Assembly: GCF_001955715.1 (NCBI RefSeq)
Contig: NZ_CP019239.1
Span: forward strand, 1,922,001-1,986,000
Direction of reading: 5' to 3'
Length of the DNA stretch: 64,000 bases
Origin: Rhodoferax saidenbachensis
Lineage (GTDB): Bacteria > Pseudomonadota > Gammaproteobacteria > Burkholderiales > Burkholderiaceae_C
How positions within the stretch are numbered: the first letter of the stretch is position 1; each line of letters starts with the position of its first letter. The notes under the pieces are model-generated. The model was not told where the DNA came from. It ran no database searches and was given only the letters and a program-made list of their open reading frames with translations. The translations under genes and the position numbers were made by a program. Below are positions 42,280 to 51,520 of the stretch, in pieces.

Positions 42280-42843
42280 ATGTTTGGTATATCGAAGCCA
42301 AAGAAAGAACTCCTGCCGTCACCCGGCCGCTATTGCGACCTGGAGCCGCGTAGCCTCATGGATCGCCGTGAAACCCTAAATGAGATGCTGCGCCATTGGC
42401 AGCAGATTGAGCTCCGCGTAGCAATATATGCCTATGGCGAGGAATGCTTTTTGATCAGCGCAACCACCGGTACTGCTGAGGCTGGCGCGCCCATCAAACT
42501 TCAATTCACTGCCGCTGACTCAGATCTCGGCCATGCCATCTATGATCTGCTTCTGCAGTGTTATGCCCATCCTAAGGATGCCGCAGATGGATCTCTCAAA
42601 AATTGGGCAGTATTTGCCGCATCGGGAGCAAAGACGGGCAAGGCATTTGAGTCGAAATGCACTTATGTCACAGCCAAAACGATCAACACGGCCATCGTCG
42701 TTGAGGCTATCAGGCGATCGCCTCCTTCCGACACTTACGTCGGCCAACAGCTTTCTATCACCGGCGCTCCCGCAGTTCTCGGCTCTGCTGTAAAGAAGCT
42801 TGTTGCAACATTGAGGCTCTTAGACTCCCAAGATGCGCTCTAA
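42280..42843 (+). CDS. Hypothetical protein, cassette-like gene
   Basis: This 187-residue protein is soluble and not recognised. It starts MFGISKPKKELLPSPGRYCD and has a mixed alpha/beta pattern with six scattered Cys. No signal peptide or membrane segment. Base composition is lower in GC and codons are more relaxed than in flanking liv and isp genes, suggesting transfer. Its stop codon lies inside an attC-like site (42838-42888), as in integron gene cassettes. No clear Shine-Dalgarno precedes the ATG. Confidence 0.6.
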   Translation: MFGISKPKKELLPSPGRYCDLEPRSLMDRRETLNEMLRHWQQIELRVAIYAYGEECFLISATTGTAEAGAPIKLQFTAADSDLGHAIYDLLLQCYAHPKDAADGSLKNWAVFAASGAKTGKAFESKCTYVTAKTINTAIVVEAIRRSPPSDTYVGQQLSITGAPAVLGSAVKKLVATLRLLDSQDAL

Positions 42844-42888
42844 CATTCATTCGCAGCTTCACTGCGCGGCTTAATTCAGGCATTAACG
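42838..42888 (+). mobile_element. Integron attC-like recombination site 1
   Basis: An inverse core CTCTAAC (42838-42844) is followed by a short dyad and by GCGGCTTAATTCAGGCATTA, AACG (core ATTAACG 42882-42888). The right half is very close to classical attC ends such as GGCTTAACTCAAGCGTTAG. The core begins with A instead of the G of GTTRRRY, so it may be inactive. Confidence 0.55.
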
Positions 42889-42963
42889 ACTGCTTTAAAG
42901 CGATGTGAAAGTCGGCTATCAGTCTGTAGATGCCTTAATCGCAAATTTCGAACGGAGGACACC

Positions 42964-43533
42964 ATGGGACTCTTGACCTTCAGTATCAACGTCACCCTGG
43001 ACGGTTGCGTCGACCACCAAGAAGGAATCGCCGACGACGAGACACACGACTTCTTCACCCGCCTTATGGACGAGAGCGGGGCGATGTTATGGGGCCGCGT
43101 CACCTACGAGATGATGGAGAGCTACTGGCCTGCAGTCGCACGCGGCGACGTGGAGGCACCGCCGGCGATGCGCGACTGGGCGGTCAAGCTGGAGGCCCAG
43201 CCGAAGTACGTGGTGTCCTCGACGAGAAAAGACTTCCCGTGGAACAACAGCCACCACATCGCTGGCGAACTGCGCACGGGCGTACAGAAGCTCAAGGACG
43301 CGACCCCAGCGGGCGTACTCCTCGGCAGCGGTAAGCTCGCGACCGCGCTGGACCGACTGGATCTGATCGACGAGTACAAGTTTCTCGTCCACCCCAGGAT
43401 ATCCGGTCACGGCCCGACCCTTTATCAGGGCGGGCTACCTAGTACTCGGCAGCTCGAGCTGGTCTCGTTAGCGCCACTTCGTAACGGTGCGGTCGCCATG
43501 CATTACCGGCGCGCCCGGCTAACAACGGATTGA
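42964..43533 (+). CDS. RibD C-terminal/dihydrofolate-reductase-like protein
   Basis: A 189-residue protein of the bacterial bifunctional deaminase-reductase C-terminal family: MGLLTFSINVTLDGCVDH, LWGRVTYEMMESYWP near 42, SSTRKDFPWNN near 85 and GSGKLATALDRLDLIDEYKF near 120. Stand-alone members have unknown reactions and are frequent passengers of integron cassettes. GGAGGA precedes ATG 42964. Its stop lies in an attC-like site. It is not the folate enzyme FolA. Confidence 0.85.
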   Translation: MGLLTFSINVTLDGCVDHQEGIADDETHDFFTRLMDESGAMLWGRVTYEMMESYWPAVARGDVEAPPAMRDWAVKLEAQPKYVVSSTRKDFPWNNSHHIAGELRTGVQKLKDATPAGVLLGSGKLATALDRLDLIDEYKFLVHPRISGHGPTLYQGGLPSTRQLELVSLAPLRNGAVAMHYRRARLTTD

Positions 43534-43580
43534 AGCGAACCGTCCGCGGTGCGGTACGCCGCTAAACCTGAACGTTAAGG
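43517..43580 (+). mobile_element. Integron attC-like recombination site 2
   Basis: Inverse core GGCTAAC (43517-43523), then AACGGATTGAAGCG, a GC-rich centre (CGTCCGCGGTGCGGTACG) and CCGCTAAACCTGAAC followed by the core GTTAAGG (43574-43580). Size (64 bases), position over the gene's stop and partial dyad fit an attC site. Core spacing to site 1 is 692 bases, a normal cassette length. Confidence 0.55.
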
Positions 43581-43652
43581 ACCGCTATGGAGCGCTTTGA
43601 ATGAGCGCTGGCAGTCTATTTCAAACCAATGGCGGTGCCCGTTCATGCGCTA

Positions 43653-43707
43653 ATTGCTATTAATTTAGAAGCTACCTGCGCATATCCCATAAGGGCTGGA
43701 GCCCGAT
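43653..43707 (+). repeat. Type A dispersed repeat upstream of ispF
   Basis: TTGCTATTAATTTAGAAGCT, ACCTGCGCATATCCC and ATAAGGGCTGGAGCCCGATT form a complete but diverged copy, 62 bases before the ispF start. Confidence 0.8.
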
Positions 43708-43768
43708 TTGTCTCTTGGTTGATAATTTGCCCCATCAAACCCCAAGAGTTTCAGAAAGACAAAAATCC

Positions 43769-46314
<2,546 letters not shown>

Positions 46315-46343
46315 CTTGCTTGGGGCAACGCTGAAAAATTATT

Positions 46344-46449
46344 CCCGTTCGGGCTGAGCCTGTCGAAGCCTTGGCAGGTTCTTGCGTTGTGAAGGATGCG
46401 TTTCGCCCCTTCGACAAGCGCAGGACAGGCCAAGCGCAACGCGAACGGA
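46344..46449. repeat. Palindromic repeat (type B), split copy between convergent genes
   Basis: CCCGTTCGGGCTGAGCCTGT and CGAAGCC (46344-46370) pair with the far arm CCCTTCGACAAGCGCAGGAC and GCGAACGG (46407-46447). About 36 unrelated bases separate the halves. It lies between the stops of the FadH-like gene and the histidine kinase gene. Confidence 0.75.
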
Positions 46450-46465
46450 CTTGTTCCGCGTAATC

Positions 46466-47884
46466 TCAGGCGCGTACGGAGCGCTGCAGCTTGATGTGCG
46501 CCGACAGGCCTCCGTCAGATGCATTGGTCAGCACAAAGGCGCCGCCCATGCGTTGCACGGTCTTGTCCACAATCGCCAAGCCCAGACCCGCGCCGTTGGC
46601 GGCGGTGCGCGCGGCCTCCCCGCGGTAGAACGGCTTGGTCAGGTTGCTGAGCTGTTCATCGGCAACACCCATGCCATGGTCACGGATCTTGAGTAGCACC
46701 CATTTTTCATGCGACTTGGCGGCAATGCTGATGCGCGCGATACCGGTGTCGGGTGATTTGCCATAGCGCCGCGCATTCTCCAGCAGGTTGGAGATGATGC
46801 GGCCCAGCTCCACCTCTTCGGCCAGCACCAGCAGGTCGTCTTCCAGGCGCACCTGGATGCGCACATCGGGCTGGTCTTTGAAGGCGTAGATGCAGGCGTC
46901 CACCACATCGGCCAGCACCACGGTGCCGAGCTTGACGTTGTCGGGCCGCGCGTAATCGAGAAACTTGTCGATGATGGCGTCGAGCTGGGCAATGTCGGCC
47001 GCCATGTGGGCGCGGGCGTCCAAATCGGCCACGCTCATTTCAGTTTCCAGCCGCAAACGCGCCAGCGGGGTGCGCAGGTCGTGCGAGATGCCGGCCAGCA
47101 TCACGGCGCGGTCCTGCTCCACCTTGGCCAGGCGTTGGGCCATGCGGTTGAAGCCGATGTTGACCTCGCGGATCTCGCTGGTGTGTACATCTTCATTGAG
47201 CCGGCTGGCAGCGAAGTTGCCTTCGCGCACATGGCTGGCGGCAAACGACAGCTCTTTCAGCGGGCGGTTGATCAGGCGCGCGATCAGGGCTGCACCGGCC
47301 AGCGACAGTGCGGCGGCAACCACCAGCCAGATCATCCAGGTGCGGCCGCCCGCGGCGTTGAACCGTTGCTGGTCGGTAATCAGCCAGTAGGCGTCACCAT
47401 CGATGTCGAAGCCAATCCACAACCCGGCTTGCCCGTTGACCTGGGCTGCCACCACGGTGTTTTTGCCCAGTCGGCTGGTGACTTCACGGCGGACTACATC
47501 GGAGTCATACGGAGTTACCTGGTCGGTCGCTTCGCGCGGAACGATGCGCAAGCCTTCTTCGTCGCTCATGGTCTTGAGCAACGAGATGCGGGCAATGGCG
47601 TCGGCATGCACCAGTGCGGCACGGCTCAGGTTGACCTGTGAGGCGAGTTGTTGCGCCATCTGCACGGCACGCGGCTCGTACTCCAGCGCGCGCAGGGTTT
47701 GCAGCCAAGCCAGGATGCTGCCAAGCAGCAAGAGCGCGAGGAGAAAGAAGGTGCGCCAGAACAGGCTCAGGTCAGCCAAGGGCAGGGCGCTGCCGGCGGA
47801 TGTCGGTGCTTCCAGCGGAGCTGCTGCGCTGCCCCCGAAATCCTGAACCTGGGTTTCAGTCAAGACGGAAGACCCCGGTTTCAA
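46466..47884 (-). CDS. Sensor histidine kinase, EnvZ-like
   Basis: An inner-membrane kinase: TM1 (FWRTFFLLALLLLGSILAWL), periplasmic domain of about 120 residues, TM2 (WMIWLVVAAALSLAGAALIA), HAMP, HisKA with H268 in AGISHDLRTPLARLRLE, and HATPase with NLLENARRYG and GAGLGLAIV boxes. It autophosphorylates and passes phosphate to the OmpR-like regulator encoded just upstream. The start is uncertain: TTG 47884 overlaps the regulator stop (TTGA), GTG 47923 gives a longer version, TTG 47863 a shorter one. Similar pairs control porins and osmotic responses. Confidence 0.9.
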   Translation of the reverse strand: MKPGSSVLTETQVQDFGGSAAAPLEAPTSAGSALPLADLSLFWRTFFLLALLLLGSILAWLQTLRALEYEPRAVQMAQQLASQVNLSRAALVHADAIARISLLKTMSDEEGLRIVPREATDQVTPYDSDVVRREVTSRLGKNTVVAAQVNGQAGLWIGFDIDGDAYWLITDQQRFNAAGGRTWMIWLVVAAALSLAGAALIARLINRPLKELSFAASHVREGNFAASRLNEDVHTSEIREVNIGFNRMAQRLAKVEQDRAVMLAGISHDLRTPLARLRLETEMSVADLDARAHMAADIAQLDAIIDKFLDYARPDNVKLGTVVLADVVDACIYAFKDQPDVRIQVRLEDDLLVLAEEVELGRIISNLLENARRYGKSPDTGIARISIAAKSHEKWVLLKIRDHGMGVADEQLSNLTKPFYRGEAARTAANGAGLGLAIVDKTVQRMGGAFVLTNASDGGLSAHIKLQRSVRA

Positions 47885-48612
47885 GCAGCGTCGTCCGGCA
47901 CAAACACATAACCCACGCCCCACACGGTCTGGATAAACCGTGGCGTGGTCGGGTCGGTTTCTATGAGCTTGCGCAGGCGCGAGACCTGTACATCCAGGCT
48001 ACGGTCAAACGGTTCGAATTCGCGGCCGCGTGAGAGCTGGGCCAGTTTCTCGCGCGACAGCGGTGTGCGCGGGTGGCGCACCAGCGCCTTGAGCATGGCG
48101 AACTCGCCCGTGGTCAGCGTGATATCATCGCTGCCCTTGTGCAGCGTGCGTGCGCCCAGGTCAAAGACAAACTGGCCAAACTTCGCCACCTCGTTGTCGC
48201 TGGACGGTGCTCCCGGCACTTCCTGCACCGGTTTGCGCCGCAGGACTGCATGGATGCGGGCCAGCAGTTCGCGCGGGTTGAAGGGTTTGCCCAGGTAGTC
48301 GTCGGCGCCTACCTCGAGGCCGACGATGCGGTCAATGTCTTCGCCCTTGGCGGTGAGCATGATGATGGGCGTGAGGTCGTTGGCGGCGCGCAGGCGGCGG
48401 CAGATCGAGAGGCCGTCTTCACCCGGCATCATCAGGTCCAGCACGATGAGGTCGGCGGTGTCGCGCTGCATCACGCGGGTGAGTGCCTTGCCATCTTCGG
48501 CCAGAAGCACATCAAAGCCTTCCTGGGTCAGGTAGCGGCGCAGCAGGTCACGGATGCGGGCATCGTCATCTACCACCAGAATTTTGTTGGGTCGGGAAGC
48601 CGGGTTCTGCAT
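47881..48612 (-). CDS. ompR: OmpR-family response regulator
   Basis: A 243-residue regulator: receiver domain with D59 (LIVLDLMMPGEDG), acidic VVDDD (14-18) and K in KPFNPRELLARI near 110, then a winged-helix DNA-binding domain (about 140-240, ending VWGVGYVFVPDDAA). The receiver and linker look like OmpR. ATG 48612 is chosen by homology; a 26-residue longer frame starts at 48690. It is coupled to the kinase. Confidence 0.92.
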   Translation of the reverse strand: MQNPASRPNKILVVDDDARIRDLLRRYLTQEGFDVLLAEDGKALTRVMQRDTADLIVLDLMMPGEDGLSICRRLRAANDLTPIIMLTAKGEDIDRIVGLEVGADDYLGKPFNPRELLARIHAVLRRKPVQEVPGAPSSDNEVAKFGQFVFDLGARTLHKGSDDITLTTGEFAMLKALVRHPRTPLSREKLAQLSRGREFEPFDRSLDVQVSRLRKLIETDPTTPRFIQTVWGVGYVFVPDDAA

Positions 48613-48771
48613 AGGAGTGTGAAATTTGTAACAGGCGAATTTTGCGCGGCTTGTGGCCCGTATGGACTGCAAATGAAGATGGTTTGACACAATGTTACAA
48701 ATAAGCGGCTAACCGTACACTCGCTGCTCCAACAATGTGAACCGTGCCCGATCATGGGCCGTTGAGGTGTG

Positions 48772-49047
48772 ATGTTGCGACGTATTTCCCTATTTCTGCT
48801 GTTAAGTTGTTGCCTGGTGACTGCCTTTGCACAGTCGCCTCCGCCACGGCGCGCGCAGGGTGCGGCAGACAGTGAGGCACTGCAACGCCGTGCTGCGCTT
48901 CGGGCCGCCCTGCAAAACCAGCCGGAGGCGCCCCCCAGGCCCGCCGACGGGGCAGGGCAGGGACGCCAACTCAGCCCGCAGGAGCGCCAGGCGCTGCGCG
49001 AACAATTGGCACAACAGCGGCGCGAGCCCCTGCGGACGTCTCCTTGA
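48772..49047 (+). CDS. Small secreted protein, unknown
   Basis: A 91-residue protein with a signal peptide (MLRRISLFLLLSCCLVTAFA) and a mature part rich in Arg, Gln, Pro and Ala (SPQERQALREQLAQQRREP), probably helical and periplasmic. No family recognised. GAGG at 48764 precedes ATG 48772. It is divergent from ompR (159 bases), and might be cotranscribed with the next gene. Confidence 0.65.
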   Translation: MLRRISLFLLLSCCLVTAFAQSPPPRRAQGAADSEALQRRAALRAALQNQPEAPPRPADGAGQGRQLSPQERQALREQLAQQRREPLRTSP

Positions 49048-49106
49048 CTTTCAGTTTTTCTGCAATTCGTTCTTCTTGTTTTTGTTTCTTTATATAGGAT
49101 TCCATA

Positions 49107-49814
49107 GTGAAAATTGCTATCAAAATAGTAGCTGCTTGCGCTTTTCTGGTGGGGGCTAGCGCCCTGTTTGCCCAACAAGTTCCGGTGGAACTGCGCAATG
49201 TGGTGCAGCTCTCCTCCAGCGGTACCGTGGAGGTGCAGCAGGACCTGTTGACGCTCACGCTGTCCAGCACACGTGACGGCGCGGACCCTGCAGTCATCCA
49301 GACCCAGCTCAAACAAGCGCTCGACGCCGCGCTGGTGCAGGCCAAACCTTCCGTGTTGGCGGGCGCCATGGACCTGCGCACCGGACAGTTCAGCCTGCAG
49401 CCACGCTACAACCGCGACGGCAAGATCACCGGCTGGTCCGGCACCACCGAGCTGGTGCTGGAGGGGCGTGACTTTGCCCGCATTGGGGCCGCCGCTGCCA
49501 AGATCCAGACGCTGGTGATTGCCAATGCCAGCTTCGGACTGAGCCGCGAGCTGCGCGCCAAGGTGGAGGCCGAGGCCCAGCAGATCGCCATCGACAGCTT
49601 CAAAGCCAAGGGCAATGACATTGCCCGCGGTTTTGGCTTCACCGGCTACAGCCTGCGCGAAGTGTCGGTCAACAGCAATGACCAGGGCTTTGTGCCCCGC
49701 CCCCGCATGGCGGCGATGGAAATGAAAACCATGGCGGCGGATGCTGCCGTGCCCATGGAGGCTGGCAAATCGGCGGTGGTGGTTTCTGTCTCGGGATCGG
49801 TTCAACTGAAATAA
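49107..49814 (+). CDS. SIMPL-domain (DUF541) periplasmic protein
   Basis: A 235-residue protein with a SIMPL/DUF541 domain (VVQLSSSGTVEVQQDLLTLTL near 32, ending VVSVSGSVQLK). Function in the envelope is unknown; E. coli YggE-type members affect oxidative stress. The signal peptide (MKIAIKIVAACAFLVGASAL) is encoded by a type A repeat. The start is GTG at 49107. A small secreted-protein gene lies 59 bases upstream. Confidence 0.87.
   Translation: MKIAIKIVAACAFLVGASALFAQQVPVELRNVVQLSSSGTVEVQQDLLTLTLSSTRDGADPAVIQTQLKQALDAALVQAKPSVLAGAMDLRTGQFSLQPRYNRDGKITGWSGTTELVLEGRDFARIGAAAAKIQTLVIANASFGLSRELRAKVEAEAQQIAIDSFKAKGNDIARGFGFTGYSLREVSVNSNDQGFVPRPRMAAMEMKTMAADAAVPMEAGKSAVVVSVSGSVQLK
49113..49163 (+). 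repeat. Type A dispersed repeat forming a signal peptide
   Basis: ATTGCTATCAAAATAGTAGC, TGCTTGCGC and GGGGGCTAGCGCCC follow the type A layout. The frame reads IAIKIVAACAF...GASAL, which has the hydrophobic character of a Sec signal core. Confidence 0.8.
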
Positions 49815-50005
49815 TGACGTCCCCGTCATAATCTCCCGACATGTCTATGCGGGAGGGACGGGCAATGGTTGTGGTGGTGCACGGTGTCTGACGCCCTGGT
49901 CCTGTGCCAGGACGGGCTGGCTTTGCTCGCCTCCCAAAGCGCCCGCCGTCCGTGCGCCTGGCAAGCGCACGTTCTTCAAAGCGGTTTTACACTCTGTTGC
50001 ACGCC

Positions 50006-51349
50006 ATGACAGACACTCACCGCACTTCCACCAGCAATCCGCTGACCGCATTACACGTGCGCCGGGTGCGCATGATGTTGTGGATGGGCGGCTATTTGCT
50101 GATTACGGTGGGCTTGTGCTGGGGCGTGTATTTCGCCATGCAGCACGAGTGGTTCATCGTGGCGCTGGATGCGCTTATGTTTGGCGTGGGTGTGCAGATT
50201 CTGGTGTGGACCCGCCGCAAGCGCACCCGCCGCGCGTTTTACCTGCTAATGGGCAGCATTTTTTGGGTGGTGTTCGGCATCTCTGCCGTCTTTGACATCC
50301 CCAGTGCGGCGGCCCCACGCTCGACCCATTTATTCCTGCTGACGCTGGCCGTGTGTGCCCTGCTGTTTTTGCGCGATGAGCGCGGTCCCCTGCGGCATCT
50401 GATGGCGGGCCTGTGTTTTATTGCCTTCGTGGCGCTGGCCAGTACCAACCACGCCTGGATTGCGGGTTACGCGTTGCCCGACACCGTGCGTGTGGGCGGT
50501 ACCTGGGTCAATGTGATCTTCTCCATGGGTGCGGTGTACGCCATGGTCTACATCATGATGAGCGACGTCGCTGGGGCGTCCGAGCAGGAGACGGAGTTGC
50601 GCAAGGGCATTGCCAACGGCGAATTTTTTCTGGTCTACCAGCCGCAGGTTGCGTCGAGCGGTCAGGTGTTGGGGGCAGAGGCCCTGCTGCGCTGGAAACA
50701 TCCCAAGCGCGGGCTGGTGGGGCCTGCGGAGTTCATCGGGCTGGCAGAGGAGAGCCGGCTTATCCTTCCGCTGGGCCTGCTGGCGCTGGAGATGGCCTGC
50801 GAGGAACTGGTGGCCTGGAGCCAGAAGCCCGCGCTCTCGGAGCTGACCCTGTCCGTTAACGTGAGTGCCCAGCAGTTCCACGAGCCTGACTTTGTCAACG
50901 CCGTGCGCACGGTGATGGAGCGTTGTGGCGTACAGCCCAACCGGCTCAAGCTCGAACTCACCGAAAGTTTGCTGGCCAACGATCTGGATGACATCGTGGC
51001 CAAGATGGAAAGCCTCAAGGCGTTTGGGGTGGGCTTTTCGCTCGATGACTTTGGCACCGGTTATTCATCACTCAATTACCTCAAGCGCCTGCCGCTGGAC
51101 CAGCTCAAGATTGACCAGTCTTTTGTGCAGGATGTGCTGACCGACCCGAATGACGCCGCCATTGCACGCACCGTGATCACGCTGGGCCAGAGCATGGGTT
51201 TTGCCGTGATCGCCGAAGGTGTGGAAACCATAGGCCAGCGGGATTTCCTCATGGCCAATGGCTGCCACACCTTTCAGGGCTATTTGTTTGGCAGGCCGAT
51301 GACGGCTAAACATTTCGCGGAGTTTGTCACCCGCGGTCCGGTGGGGTGA
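50006..51349 (+). CDS. Membrane EAL-domain cyclic di-GMP phosphodiesterase
   Basis: A 447-residue protein with six or so N-terminal membrane helices (about 18-190) and an EAL domain from about 205. The active-site set looks complete: EALLR (225-229), NVSAQQF, LELTES, SLDDFGTGYSSL, LKIDQSF, AEGVET and YLFGRPM. It should hydrolyse cyclic di-GMP and would oppose the GGDEF protein at 14453. ATG 50006 is preferred; the frame extends to 49904 without support. A terminator follows. Confidence 0.9.
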   Translation: MTDTHRTSTSNPLTALHVRRVRMMLWMGGYLLITVGLCWGVYFAMQHEWFIVALDALMFGVGVQILVWTRRKRTRRAFYLLMGSIFWVVFGISAVFDIPSAAAPRSTHLFLLTLAVCALLFLRDERGPLRHLMAGLCFIAFVALASTNHAWIAGYALPDTVRVGGTWVNVIFSMGAVYAMVYIMMSDVAGASEQETELRKGIANGEFFLVYQPQVASSGQVLGAEALLRWKHPKRGLVGPAEFIGLAEESRLILPLGLLALEMACEELVAWSQKPALSELTLSVNVSAQQFHEPDFVNAVRTVMERCGVQPNRLKLELTESLLANDLDDIVAKMESLKAFGVGFSLDDFGTGYSSLNYLKRLPLDQLKIDQSFVQDVLTDPNDAAIARTVITLGQSMGFAVIAEGVETIGQRDFLMANGCHTFQGYLFGRPMTAKHFAEFVTRGPVG

Positions 51350-51411
51350 ACCATACAGCCGCGAGATACGCCATCTGCGTCTCGGGCCATGCTTCCAGAT
51401 GGGAAACGCAA

Positions 51412-51443
51412 GCCTATTCTGGAGCCTGCGAATAGGTTTTTTT
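51412..51443 (+). terminator. Intrinsic terminator after the EAL gene
   Basis: CCTATTC (51413-51419) pairs with GAATAGG (51430-51436) with a 10-base loop, followed by seven T (51437-51443). Confidence 0.88.
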
Positions 51444-51520
51444 GTAGGGCATGCTGGCCTGGACGGTGTCATACTCCGCGCCATACGCTGGAAAAAGTGC
51501 GCGCATGACGCACCCTGAGC

